DNA of 24,754 nucleotides. Source: CAYUYM01 sp964449305. GTDB lineage: Bacteria; Bacteroidota; Ignavibacteria; SZUA-365; CAYQST01. Shown one piece after another: positions 7,597 to 16,565 of the stretch (position 1 is its first letter; the number at the start of each line of letters is the position of its first letter). The translations under genes and the position numbers were made by a program. The DNA is taken from NCBI GenBank assembly GCA_964449305.1, contig CAYUYM010000025.1:1-24754 (forward strand), given 5' to 3'. The notes beneath the pieces were generated by a model. That model searched no databases. It saw only the letters and a list, made by a program, of their open reading frames with translations, and was not told the DNA's origin.

Positions 7597-9672
7597 ATGA
7601 CACGCATCGCCCTCGCGCTTCTGCTCGCGCTCACAGCCGCACCGCTCTCCGCCCAGTCCATCCTGGTCGACCACCGCTCCGTCGCTCTCTTCGACAGCAT
7701 TCCTCAGCCCTTCATCGCGAAGGCCCAGGCGTTGCGCATGCTGTTCATGGACCGCTCCGTCGGCGGCAACATCAGCGATGCGCTCGACTGCCTCGCCATG
7801 CCCTTTGCCAGCGCCCCCACCCGCTGCAAGCGCTGGCAGCACTCCGACACCGCCTACGCCGTGGATCCGTCGGAGGTGATGTGGAACGGTGTGTGGAGCC
7901 GCGCAAACTGGCGCTATGAATTCTGGCCGGCCACCTGCTCCGAGGATCCCCGCTGCTTCATCTCCTTCATCGAACCCCGGATCGACTCCTTCGACGTCGT
8001 CGGCTTCCAGTTCAGCTACCTCGCCGTGGCCCAGGGTTCACGGCTCGCCGACTCCATCGACGGCTTCTTTGGATCGCGTCCGGACCGGGGCACCGCCGCT
8101 GTGTATGCGGACTTCGCTGCGCGGCATCCGGGCACACGCGTATTGTGGTGGACCACCTCGCTCGCCCGCGGGATCGGGTCGCCCGAGTCCGAGGCCTTCA
8201 ACAATGCCATGCGCCAGTACGCCGCGATGCACGACGTCATCCTCTTTGATGTCGCAGACATCCTCTCACACAGCCCCGACGGCGGTCCCTGCTTCGACAA
8301 CCGCGACGGCCGCCCCTACCTCACGGAGAACCACCCGGACGACAGTCTCGACATCCCGGCCATCTGCCCGCACTACACCACGGAGACCGAGGGCGGCCAC
8401 CTCGGCGCCATCTCCGCTGGTGGCATCCGCGTGGCCAAGGCCTTCTGGGTGCTCATGGCGCGCATCGCGGGCTGGGACGGACGGCCGCAGATCGACACCA
8501 CCACATTCAGCGCCACGCCCATCACCGAGATGGTGACGTCGCTCTACAAGTCCGTCGACGGCGGGCTCTACGGGCTCGGCAGCAACCTGCGCCCGGCCGC
8601 GCATGAGGCCGAGGGCCTGCGGCGCGCCCATGCCATCCAGCCGCTCGACACGCTCGGGCTTCCCGACGCGGCACGCGGACGCATCGTCCTGCTGTCCATC
8701 GGCATGTCCAACACCACGCAGGAATACTCCGCCTTCACGGCGCTCGCCGACACCTTTGCGCTGCGCAACCCCCGGCTCGTGGTGGTCGATGGCGCACAGG
8801 GCGGGCAGACGGCCTCCATCATCCGGAACCCGTCCGCATCCTTCTGGAACGTGGTGGAACAGCGCCTGCGCAGTGCCGGCGTCTCTTCACGGCAGGTGCA
8901 GGCGGTCTGGCTCAAGGAGGCGAACGCCGGTCCCACGATGTCGTTCCCCGGGCATGCCCTCGAGCTGCGCGACGACCTCGCCGCCATCTGCCGCCTCCTG
9001 CCGCAGAAGTTCCCCAACGTGCAGCTCACCCACCTTTCAAGCAGGACCTATGGTGGTTACGCCACCACCACGCTCAACCCCGAACCCTACGCGTATGAAT
9101 CGGGCTTCTCCGTGCAGTGGCTCATCCGCGCACAGATCGATGGGGACACGGCGCTGGCATACGGAACCACACCGCCTCGCGCTCCATGGCTGGCATGGGG
9201 ACCCTACCTCTGGGCTTCCGGCGCAACCCCGCGCGCCGACGGGCTGGTGTGGCTGCCGGGCGACTGTGGCAGCGACGGCACGCATCCGTCCACCTCGGGA
9301 CGGCTCAAGGTCGCGACCCTGCTGCTCGACTTCTACCGCAGCGATCCGACGGCGACCCCGTGGTTCGTGCAGCCTGTGACGGAGGTGGAGGTGCCGGGGG
9401 CGGCGCCTGCCGGCTCCGAGCTCGGCGTCTCACCCAATCCGATTGTCGGATCCGCCATCGTGGCCTTCCGGATGCGCGATGCCGGCACGGCCCGCCTCGA
9501 TGTGGTGGACATCCTCGGCCGCTGCGTTGCGACGCTCCTCGACGGCCGGCAGGAGCCGGGGGTGGTGCGCGTCCCCTGCAATGCACGCGCGCTGGGCCTG
9601 GCCCCCGGCGTGCACCTGATCCGGCTCACGACTGCGCAGGGCATGGACATGGTGAGGCTCGTGGTGCAGTGA
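7597..9672 (+). CDS. T9SS-secreted protein with tandem SGNH-hydrolase-like domains
   Basis: A 691-residue exported protein. ATG 7597 is preceded by GGAGG (7588-7592) and gives a clean signal peptide (TRIALALLLALTAAPLSAQ). The first half (about 25-300) has an MDRSVGGNI motif at 51-59 and EGGHLGAIS with H268, resembling the first and last blocks of an SGNH-like domain; its catalytic set is not certain. The second half (about 360-600) shows all four SGNH blocks: S371 in IGMSN, the glycine block DGAQGGQT, the Asn block KEANAGP, and D560/H563 in DGTHPS. This suggests a serine esterase, perhaps a carbohydrate or lipid O-acyl esterase; the substrate cannot be read. The final ~80 residues (from SPNPIVGS, about 612) form a T9SS sorting domain ending LVVQ. 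It follows another T9SS cargo gene on the same strand. Confidence 0.85.
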   Translation: MTRIALALLLALTAAPLSAQSILVDHRSVALFDSIPQPFIAKAQALRMLFMDRSVGGNISDALDCLAMPFASAPTRCKRWQHSDTAYAVDPSEVMWNGVWSRANWRYEFWPATCSEDPRCFISFIEPRIDSFDVVGFQFSYLAVAQGSRLADSIDGFFGSRPDRGTAAVYADFAARHPGTRVLWWTTSLARGIGSPESEAFNNAMRQYAAMHDVILFDVADILSHSPDGGPCFDNRDGRPYLTENHPDDSLDIPAICPHYTTETEGGHLGAISAGGIRVAKAFWVLMARIAGWDGRPQIDTTTFSATPITEMVTSLYKSVDGGLYGLGSNLRPAAHEAEGLRRAHAIQPLDTLGLPDAARGRIVLLSIGMSNTTQEYSAFTALADTFALRNPRLVVVDGAQGGQTASIIRNPSASFWNVVEQRLRSAGVSSRQVQAVWLKEANAGPTMSFPGHALELRDDLAAICRLLPQKFPNVQLTHLSSRTYGGYATTTLNPEPYAYESGFSVQWLIRAQIDGDTALAYGTTPPRAPWLAWGPYLWASGATPRADGLVWLPGDCGSDGTHPSTSGRLKVATLLLDFYRSDPTATPWFVQPVTEVEVPGAAPAGSELGVSPNPIVGSAIVAFRMRDAGTARLDVVDILGRCVATLLDGRQEPGVVRVPCNARALGLAPGVHLIRLTTAQGMDMVRLVVQ

Positions 9673-9747
9673 GCCCACCAGCAGAGCGTCTGCGCGTGAG
9701 GCTGACGGTGACGGAAGCGATCCGGCGCTGGTTCGACGGGCTTTTTT
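9672..9747 (+). terminator. Possible terminator after the SGNH gene
   Basis: AGCCC-ACCAGC (9672-9682) can pair with GCTGGT (9727-9732) and GGGCT (9738-9742), with a 5-base bulge and a long loop, directly followed by a run of six Ts (9742-9747). The T-run favours termination, but the long imperfect hairpin makes this tentative. It separates the gene from the next two-component pair. Confidence 0.4.
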
Positions 9748-9798
9748 CCCATATTGCAGCATTGCAGACCGTGCTTGTCGATCCATCCTCACCGCCCC

Positions 9799-10989
9799 AT
9801 GTCCGAACCGGCCCTCCCTGAACACCCTGTCTCCACGTCCATCAGCGCGGTGGAGAACGCCCTGCGTGAAAGCGAGGAGCGCTACCGCACGCTGGTGGAA
9901 TCCTCGCCCGATGCCATCATCATCGTGGCCGACGGCCTCATCCGCTATGGCAACCGCGCGGCGGCCGCCATCTTCGGACAGGAGCTGCCCGAGGCGATCC
10001 TTGGCGCCACGGTGCACGACGTCACCACCTGGTCCGCGGCGGAGGGCACGAGACTTTCGCGCATCGATGGATACTGGGACGGGCCCTCCCACACCTATCC
10101 CGAGGCTGGCGAGACGGCGCTGCTGGCGACGATGGAGGATGTGATCGAGAACTCCGCGCGTGAGATCGACACGCTCTTTGTGGCGGAGAACCGGGACGGG
10201 GTGCGGTACTTCGAGGCGCGTGCGGTGCCGATGCGCTGGAATGGAAGCGATGCGATGCAGTTCTCCATCCGTGATGTGACTGCATTCAAGACGGTGGAGC
10301 GGCAGTTGCAGGAATCGGGGGAAAGGTTGAAGAGTTTGTCGCGCCAGCTCATCATGGCGCAGGAGCGCGAGCGGCGCGCTTTGGCGGTCGAGCTTCACGA
10401 CCAGGCCGGGCAGGCCATCGTGATGGTGATGCTGCACCTGCAGTCCATCCTTGCCGTCACCACCACGCCGGCGGTGGTGGAGGAGGTGCATGCGATGCAG
10501 GCCCTCGTGGAGCACTACACGGAGATGCTGCGGGACATGTCGCACGAACTGCGGCCCTCGATGCTCGACGACCTCGGGCTCGTGCCCACGCTGGAATGGT
10601 ACATCGAAAAGATCAACGCACGCAGCGACACGGAGGTGCAGTTCCTCCATGCCCCCCTGCGCCGTCCGCTGCCGCCCGAGGTGGAGATCGCCTGCTTCCG
10701 CATCGCGCAGGAGGCGCTCACCAACGTGATGAAGCACGCCCATGCGGGGGCGGCCGTGGTGGAGCTGGACCTGAAGCCCGACCGGCTCACGTTGTCCATC
10801 CGTGACGACGGTCGGGGATTCGACGTCACCTCCATGCAGTCGGCCGCCGTGCGCGGGCGCAGCATGGGGCTGCTCGGCATGCAGGAGCGGTCGGAGCTGG
10901 CATGCGGCACCCTCGTGATCACCTCCGAACCGGACGCGGGGACGGAGGTGGAGGTTGTGTTCCCGCTGTCGGGGGAGGACGGTCCATGA
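9799..10989 (+). CDS. PAS-domain sensor histidine kinase, NarX/DegS type
   Basis: A 396-residue kinase without an evident signal peptide or membrane helix, so probably cytoplasmic. A PAS domain spans about 25-155, starting ESEERYRTLVESSPDAI and ending with the PAC-like FSIRDVTAFK. The HisKA_3 domain carries phospho-acceptor H200 in ELHDQAGQ. HATPase_c motifs are QEALTNVMKHAH (about 304-315), DDGRGF (336-341) and GLLGMQER (about 357). Start ATG 9799 (MSEPALPE) was chosen over an in-frame TTG at 9754; no strong ribosome-binding site is visible at either. The stop overlaps the following response regulator start as ATGA, indicating coupled translation. The PAS signal (redox, gas or small molecule) cannot be told from sequence. 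Confidence 0.92.
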   Translation: MSEPALPEHPVSTSISAVENALRESEERYRTLVESSPDAIIIVADGLIRYGNRAAAAIFGQELPEAILGATVHDVTTWSAAEGTRLSRIDGYWDGPSHTYPEAGETALLATMEDVIENSAREIDTLFVAENRDGVRYFEARAVPMRWNGSDAMQFSIRDVTAFKTVERQLQESGERLKSLSRQLIMAQERERRALAVELHDQAGQAIVMVMLHLQSILAVTTTPAVVEEVHAMQALVEHYTEMLRDMSHELRPSMLDDLGLVPTLEWYIEKINARSDTEVQFLHAPLRRPLPPEVEIACFRIAQEALTNVMKHAHAGAAVVELDLKPDRLTLSIRDDGRGFDVTSMQSAAVRGRSMGLLGMQERSELACGTLVITSEPDAGTEVEVVFPLSGEDGP

Positions 10990-11660
10990 GTCGCACACGT
11001 GTGCTGCTGGTGGATGACCACGCCCTGTTCCGCGCGGGGCTGCGTTCCCTCCTGGCGCAGATGCCGGGGGTGGAGGTGGTGGGGGAGGCCTGCAATGGCC
11101 GGGATGCGCTCGCCATGGTGGAGCGCGACCGCCCCGACGTTGTGCTCATGGACATCGCGATGGCCGAGCTCAACGGCATCGATGCCGTGCTCCTCTTGAA
11201 GCAGCACGCACCGGACACCCGCACCATCATTCTCTCGATGCACGCGACGCGACAGTATGTGCTGCGCGCGCTGGAGGCGGGCGCGGCAGGGTACCTGCTG
11301 AAGGATGCCGCGCTGACCGAGCTGGAGGATGCGATACGCGCCGTGTCGGATGGCCGAACGTGGCTGTCGCCACGCGTGTCGGGCTTCGTGGTGGACGAGC
11401 TCCGGCAGCGCCTGAGCGGTGCCGCCATTGCCGAGGAGTCGGCACGCGAACCGCTGGAGGAGCTCACGGTGCGCCAGCGCGAGGTGCTTCAGCTCATCGC
11501 CGAGGGCTGCTCCACCAAGGAGATCGCCCAGCGGCTCAATGTCAGCGTGAAGACCGCCGACGTCCACCGCACGCAGCTCATGAAACGCCTCGACATCCAC
11601 GACATCGCCGGACTGGTGCGCTATGCCATCCGCGTCGGACTCGTGGATCCGAGCGTCTGA
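10986..11660 (+). CDS. NarL/FixJ-family response regulator (partner of the 9799 kinase)
   Basis: A 224-residue response regulator. The receiver domain has the D10/D11 acidic pair, phospho-acceptor D56 in VLMDIAMAELNG, S84 at the switch position and K106. A LuxR-type helix-turn-helix lies at about 155-215 (LTVRQREVLQLIAEG, STKEIAQRLNVS, KTADVHRTQLM). ATG 10986 overlaps the kinase stop by four bases (ATGA) and has GGGGGAGG about ten bases upstream. The frame is open further upstream, but the receiver domain aligns from this start. It is the cognate output of the PAS kinase; its target genes are not apparent. Confidence 0.95.
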   Translation: MSRTRVLLVDDHALFRAGLRSLLAQMPGVEVVGEACNGRDALAMVERDRPDVVLMDIAMAELNGIDAVLLLKQHAPDTRTIILSMHATRQYVLRALEAGAAGYLLKDAALTELEDAIRAVSDGRTWLSPRVSGFVVDELRQRLSGAAIAEESAREPLEELTVRQREVLQLIAEGCSTKEIAQRLNVSVKTADVHRTQLMKRLDIHDIAGLVRYAIRVGLVDPSV

Positions 11661-11908
11661 TCAGATTCCCATCCACAAGCATGCACGGGTGAAACGCATC
11701 GTCCCACGCAACGCGCGGGGATGACGCGGCAGGCACCCTCATCGCATTGCACCGGTCATCGTGCGGGGGGGCATCGCGCCGTGGTCTGGCGCCTGGGGCG
11801 AAACGAAGAGATGCGTCCCGGTGATGCGGAGCGATCCGGTGTCGGCCTAAGGTCTTTTCCCTCCAAGAATCGGGAAACATCCTAATGTTCCGCCGTTCAT
11901 GAAAGTCG

Positions 11909-11930
11909 TTGATTTGTGTCGCAGATGGAG
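11909..11930 (+). promoter_or_regulatory. Weak Bacteroidota-like -7 element and ribosome-binding site for the 11939 gene
   Basis: TTGATTTG (11909-11916) differs by one base from TAnnTTTG. TTC at 11888-11890, 18 bases upstream, is a poor -33 match. GGAG (11927-11930) precedes ATG 11939 by eight bases and supports that start. The 278-base stretch 11661-11938 holds nothing else I can name. Confidence 0.3.
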
Positions 11931-11938
11931 AATGACAC

Positions 11939-12373
11939 ATGACACCGACACGCCTGTTTCTCATTGATGACAATGCCCTTTTTCTGGAGCGCCTGACAGC
12001 CCTCCTGCAGCATCAGCCCTGCCTGGAGATCGTTGGTCAGGCGTTGTCCGGACCCGACGCACTCGACCTGCTGCCGCGTATCAGGACGGACCTTGTCCTG
12101 CTCGACGTCTCCATGCCGGTGATGAACGGCTTCGACACCCTGCGGTGCATTCGTGCGCTTCTTCCCGCACAGCGCGTCGCGATGATGTCCATGCACGACG
12201 ACCACGCCTATCGCGATGCGTCGGAACGCGCGGGGGCGGCCGGTTTCATCAGCAAGGCCCATCTGTTGCCACAACTTCTTTCCCTCCTTGACCGCATGGA
12301 GGGGCAGGCTCCCATGGTGGAGGATGTCTCCACGAACCATGACGCAGCACCCAACACACTTCACCCACAATAG
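11939..12373 (+). CDS. Single-domain response regulator (receiver only)
   Basis: A 144-residue CheY-like receiver without an output domain. It has D10/D11, phospho-acceptor D56 in VLLDVSMPVMNG, S84 at the switch position and K106 in FISKAHL. The C-terminal tail (from about 125) is short, polar and probably disordered. The helix-turn-helix seen in the two neighbouring regulators is absent and the frame closes cleanly at TAG, so this looks like a true short protein rather than a truncation. It precedes the efflux adaptor gene by 31 bases, so co-transcription is likely. It could act as a phosphate sink, or bind a protein partner. No kinase is adjacent except the pair ending at 11660. Confidence 0.9.
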   Translation: MTPTRLFLIDDNALFLERLTALLQHQPCLEIVGQALSGPDALDLLPRIRTDLVLLDVSMPVMNGFDTLRCIRALLPAQRVAMMSMHDDHAYRDASERAGAAGFISKAHLLPQLLSLLDRMEGQAPMVEDVSTNHDAAPNTLHPQ

Positions 12374-12404
12374 CGCAGCCGGATCGCGCACAAACCGGTA
12401 CATC

Positions 12405-13460
12405 ATGCATCACCCCCCCATTTCCTCCCGCGTGATGGCCGCCGCCCTGATGGCGGTGGCATCACTCCTTCTGACGGCCTGCGGCAGCAACCCCGACGCC
12501 AAGGTTGGCAGCACGGCCTGTGACGTCCTCGTCGTCCGTGCGGACACGGCCGACGTCTCCGGCAGTTCCGTCTACAGCGGCACCATCGAGGCCTCCGAAT
12601 CGCTTCCCCTGAGCTTCTCCCTGCCGGGCACGGTGTCCCAGGTGCTCGTGAGCGAGGGGCAGGCCGTGCATCGCGGCCAGCTCCTCGCAGTGATGGATCC
12701 CACGTCCTACAAGAACACCAACGACATGATGCAGGCGGCGCTCCAGCGCGCCGAGGATGCCCACCGCCGCATTGCTCCGATGCATGACAACGGCACCATC
12801 CCCGAGATCAAGTTCACCGAGGTGCAGACGGCGCTGGCCCAGGCCCAGGCCTCCGCAGCCATCGCGAAGAAGAACCTCGACGACTGCCGCCTCGTGGCCA
12901 CCTGCGACGGCTTTGTCGGCAGACGCTCGATCGATCCCGGCATGACGGCCGTCCCCGGCCTTTCGACCATCACCATCGTCCGGCTTGGACGCGTGCATGC
13001 CCGCGTTCCGGTGCCGGAGAATGACATCGCGGGGATCACCCGGGGCCGTCGGGCGCAGGTCACCATCGGCGCTCTCGGGCGGACGGTGGAAGGCATGGTG
13101 GAGGATGTGGGCGTTGTGGCCGATCCACTGGCGCACACCTACGCCATCACCATCGCCATCGACAACCCGCGACACGAGCTGCGGCCGGGCATGGTGTGCT
13201 CGGCGACGGTGGAGACCGCCGCGCGGCACCGGGGCATCACCGTCCCCGCACGCGCAGTCATTGTGGATGATGCCGGCGAGTCGGTGGTCTACGTCGTGGA
13301 CGCGGGCGCCGACCGTGCGCGCCGCGTCGTGGTCCGCACCGGGCGGCTCGTGAACGACCGCGTGGAGATCGTGGAGGGTCTCACAGGCGGTGAGCTGGTG
13401 GTGGTGGCCGGGCAGCACAAACTCATCCCCGATGCCCCCGTCCGGGTCGTTGCACACTGA
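12405..13460 (+). CDS. RND efflux periplasmic adaptor lipoprotein (HlyD/AcrA family)
   Basis: A 351-residue membrane-fusion protein. The N-terminus has a lipoprotein signal with lipobox LLTAC (acylated C26). A lipoyl-like beta domain (PGTVSQVLVSEGQAVHRGQLL) is followed by a helical hairpin (about 95-150; QAALQRAEDAHRR and QTALAQAQASAAIAKKNL). The return lipoyl half, beta-barrel (PVPENDIAGI, RRAQVTIG) and membrane-proximal domain complete the family. It links the inner-membrane pump to the outer-membrane channel encoded by the next two genes. ATG 12405 is chosen; ATG 12435 (MAAALMAVASLLLTAC) would give an equally good lipoprotein signal. The next gene starts 15 bases after the stop. Confidence 0.92.
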   Translation: MHHPPISSRVMAAALMAVASLLLTACGSNPDAKVGSTACDVLVVRADTADVSGSSVYSGTIEASESLPLSFSLPGTVSQVLVSEGQAVHRGQLLAVMDPTSYKNTNDMMQAALQRAEDAHRRIAPMHDNGTIPEIKFTEVQTALAQAQASAAIAKKNLDDCRLVATCDGFVGRRSIDPGMTAVPGLSTITIVRLGRVHARVPVPENDIAGITRGRRAQVTIGALGRTVEGMVEDVGVVADPLAHTYAITIAIDNPRHELRPGMVCSATVETAARHRGITVPARAVIVDDAGESVVYVVDAGADRARRVVVRTGRLVNDRVEIVEGLTGGELVVVAGQHKLIPDAPVRVVAH

Positions 13461-13475
13461 TCCACGGGAGCCATC

Positions 13476-16400
13476 ATGAAACGCCATTTCACCATACTCG
13501 AAACGCTCCTGCGCTACCGGCAGATCATGTTCATCCTCGTGGGCACGGCGGTGGCCTTCGGCGTGGTGGCCCTGGTCGTCATGCCGCGCGATGAGTACCC
13601 GGAGTTCACCATCCGGCAGGGTCTCATCATCGGCGTGATGCCCGGCGCATCATCGGAACAGGTGGAGGAACAGCTCACCACCAAGGTGGAGAACTACCTC
13701 TTCCAGTACAAATCGGTCAACCGTGCCAAGACGTACTCGGTGTCGAAGGAGAACGTCATGGTGGTCTATGTGGATGTCTCGAGCTCCGAGAAGGACCCCG
13801 ACGCCTTCTGGGCCAAGCTTCGTCACGGGCTCAATGAGCTCAAGTCGCAGCTTCCATCGAGCGTCATGTCCCTCACTGCGGACAACGACTTCGGCAACAC
13901 CTCGGCGCTGCTCATCGCCGTGGAGTCCGACACGCGCTCGTACCGCGAGTTGGAGAACTACATCACGGAGTTCGAGAACGACGTCCGCCGCGTGCCCTCG
14001 GTGTCGCGTGTCAAGCACTACGGTCTCCAGAAGGAGCAGATCAGCGTGTACATCGACGAGGCCCGTCTGGCGACGTACGCGATCAAGCCCATCGTGGTCA
14101 TGGCCGCGCTCAAACCGCAGGGCGCCATCGGCTTCGCCGGCGAGGTGGACGACGGCAGCACGGTGCGCCCCATCCACATCCCGTCCACCTTCGCCTCCGA
14201 GGAGGATGTGGCGAACCAGATCGTGTACAGCGATCCGCTGGGCAATGCGATCCGCGTGCGTGACGTGGCCCGCGTGGTGCGGGAGTACCCGGAGGAGGAA
14301 TCCTTCATCCGCTCCAACGGCCACCGCTGCGTGGTCGTGTCCCTCGAGATGATGCCCGGCAACAACATCGTCCGTTTTGGTGACGAGGTGCAGAGCGCCG
14401 TCCAGCGCTTCTCCGCATCGCTGCCGCAGGATGTGACCATGGCCACCATCACCGACATGCCGTCGGTGGTGAGCACGGCGATCCGCGACTTCCTCAAGGA
14501 GTTCGGCATCGCCATCGTGGTCGTCATCCTCGTGACCATGCTGCTGCTGCCACGCCGCGTCGCCCTCGTGGCGGCGTCCTCCATCCCGGTCTCCATCCTC
14601 ATCACGCTCGGCATCATGTGGATGGTGGGCATCAGCCTCCAGACCGTGTCCCTCGCCGTGCTCATCGTGGTGCTCGGCATGGTGGTCGACAACGCCATCG
14701 TCATCGTGGACAGCTACGTCGACAAACTCGATCACGACATCACGCCGCAGGAGGCGGCGTCCTCAAGCGTGCACGAGCTGTTCGGATCGGTCTTCTCCGC
14801 CACACTCATCATCATCGTGTCCTTCGCCCCGATCCCGTACTTCATGGGCGGGACGGGGGGCGACTTCACGTCCTCCATCCCGAGCACCATCAGCATCGCC
14901 CTCGGCATCTCGCTGCTCGTGGCCGTGCTCGTCGTCCCGGTGCTGTGCTTCATCTTCATCAAGGCGGGCATACGCCGGCCCGACAAAGCCACCTCACGCC
15001 CGTCATTCCTCGACCGCATGCAGGCGGGCTACGACGCGCTCATTGCAGCATCCTTCCGCAACAAGAGGACGGTGGTGCTGATCGGCGCGGCATCCTTCAT
15101 CGTCGGCCTCCTGCTGCTGGGCACGCTGCCGCAGCAGTCCTTCCCGAAGATCGAGCGCAACCAGTTCGCCGTGGAGGTGACACTCCCGACAGGAAGCTCG
15201 TTGACGCAGACGGACCGCGTGTTGAAAACGCTTGAGGACACACTGCTCCGGGAGCCGAAGGTGAAGCTCGTCACCGCCTTCGTCGGGACATCGTCCCCGC
15301 GCTTCCAATCCCTCTACGCCCCGAAATTCCCGGCGAAGAGCTACGGGCAGCTCGTGGTGGTGACGGAATCCAACGAGGCGACGGTCGAGATTCTCGATCG
15401 CTACGGTGACAGCCTCACCAACCTCAACGGCCTCGCCTCGATCAAGTGGAAGCAGCTCGAGATGTCGCCCTCGAAGGCGCCCATCGAGGTGCGCATCTCA
15501 GGGGACAGCATCCCCGAGCTCAAGCGCATCGCCGCAGAGGTGTCGGACATCCTGCGCGCGGAGGCGGGCGTCACCTGGGTCCGCAATGATTACTGGCAGC
15601 CGCTGCAGTCCATCGATGTGATGGTGAAGAGTGACGAGGCCTCGCGGCTCGGCTACTCCGGGGGGCTGCTGACATGGTCCCTCATGTCCGGGACGCGCGG
15701 GCTCCCCGTCGGCACGGTGTGGGAGGGTGACTATCCGCTCGACGTGCAGCTCCGCATCGACCGGCCACGTGATGTGACGGTGGAGGACCTGCAGAACCAG
15801 TACGTCACCTCGCCCATGCTTGTCTCCTCGGTGCAGCTCCGTCAGCTCGCCACGCTGCAGCCGGGGTGGACGGAGGGCGAGATCGTCCGTCGCAACGGTG
15901 TGCGCACACTCACGGTGAGCGCCGATGTGGAGCGCGGCCGCTATTCCGCGGACATCCTGTCGAAGGTGAAGTCCCGCATCGATGCCATCCCGCTTCCCGA
16001 CCGGATGCACATCGAACACGGAGGCGACTACTCGGACTCGAAGGAGAACATCACACCGATGTATTACTCGCTCGCCTTCAGCGTGGTGGTGATCTTCATC
16101 ATCCTCATGTTCCAGTTCCGTTCCATCAAGACCTCGCTGCTCATCATGGGCACGCTTCCGCTGAGCATCTTCGGGGCGGCGGTGGGCGTGGCGGTGACGG
16201 GCTACCCCTTCAGCACGACGGCCTTCATCGGGCTCATCGGGTTGCTGGGCATCGTGGTCCGCAACGGGATCATCTATGTGTCGTTTGCCGAGGAGCTGCG
16301 GAACAGCCACGGCTATTCACTGCTCGATGCCGCCATCGCGGCAGCGCGTCGGCGCATGCGCCCGATCTTCCTCACCTCGGCGGCCGCGGCCATGGGCGTC

Positions 16401-16565
16401 GTGCCCATGATCATGAGCCGCTCGTCGCTGTGGGGGCCGCTGGGCTCCGTGGTGTGTTTCGGCCTCATCTTCGGGATGATGCTCTCGCTCCTCGTGATGC
16501 CCGTGTTGTACCATCTCTTCCATCGCAGGGATTTCGAATCGGTCCAGGAGGTGCCAGGACTATGA
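13476..16565 (+). CDS. RND-family inner-membrane efflux pump (AcrB-like)
   Basis: A 1029-residue proton-driven transporter, full length for the family. It begins with the usual TM1 after a short cytoplasmic start (KRHFTILETLLRYRQIMF). It has two internal repeats: porter domains after TM1 and after TM7, and helix bundles at about 330-500 and 860-1020. The TM4 proton-relay motif reads GMVVDNAIVIVD with D405-N406, where AcrB has D407-D408. TM10 reads GIVVRNGIIYV with R929 near the AcrB K940 position. Both variants occur in RND subgroups outside classical AcrB, so the pump is probably functional. GGGAG (13464-13468) precedes ATG 13476. The stop overlaps the outer-membrane factor start as ATGA. 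The substrate cannot be inferred; the HAE (drug or organic solute) type is more likely than metal export. Confidence 0.95.
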   Translation: MKRHFTILETLLRYRQIMFILVGTAVAFGVVALVVMPRDEYPEFTIRQGLIIGVMPGASSEQVEEQLTTKVENYLFQYKSVNRAKTYSVSKENVMVVYVDVSSSEKDPDAFWAKLRHGLNELKSQLPSSVMSLTADNDFGNTSALLIAVESDTRSYRELENYITEFENDVRRVPSVSRVKHYGLQKEQISVYIDEARLATYAIKPIVVMAALKPQGAIGFAGEVDDGSTVRPIHIPSTFASEEDVANQIVYSDPLGNAIRVRDVARVVREYPEEESFIRSNGHRCVVVSLEMMPGNNIVRFGDEVQSAVQRFSASLPQDVTMATITDMPSVVSTAIRDFLKEFGIAIVVVILVTMLLLPRRVALVAASSIPVSILITLGIMWMVGISLQTVSLAVLIVVLGMVVDNAIVIVDSYVDKLDHDITPQEAASSSVHELFGSVFSATLIIIVSFAPIPYFMGGTGGDFTSSIPSTISIALGISLLVAVLVVPVLCFIFIKAGIRRPDKATSRPSFLDRMQAGYDALIAASFRNKRTVVLIGAASFIVGLLLLGTLPQQSFPKIERNQFAVEVTLPTGSSLTQTDRVLKTLEDTLLREPKVKLVTAFVGTSSPRFQSLYAPKFPAKSYGQLVVVTESNEATVEILDRYGDSLTNLNGLASIKWKQLEMSPSKAPIEVRISGDSIPELKRIAAEVSDILRAEAGVTWVRNDYWQPLQSIDVMVKSDEASRLGYSGGLLTWSLMSGTRGLPVGTVWEGDYPLDVQLRIDRPRDVTVEDLQNQYVTSPMLVSSVQLRQLATLQPGWTEGEIVRRNGVRTLTVSADVERGRYSADILSKVKSRIDAIPLPDRMHIEHGGDYSDSKENITPMYYSLAFSVVVIFIILMFQFRSIKTSLLIMGTLPLSIFGAAVGVAVTGYPFSTTAFIGLIGLLGIVVRNGIIYVSFAEELRNSHGYSLLDAAIAAARRRMRPIFLTSAAAAMGVVPMIMSRSSLWGPLGSVVCFGLIFGMMLSLLVMPVLYHLFHRRDFESVQEVPGL

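Noticed and set aside
9430..10998. 522-codon minus-strand open frame over the end of the SGNH gene and the PAS kinase
   Set aside because: Antisense to a kinase with all its catalytic motifs. The translation is His/Arg-rich with no domain.
15866..16561. Outer-membrane factor starting far upstream inside the pump gene
   Set aside because: The upstream part is a shadow of the RND gene. Only ATG 16562 gives a ribosome-binding site and a signal peptide.
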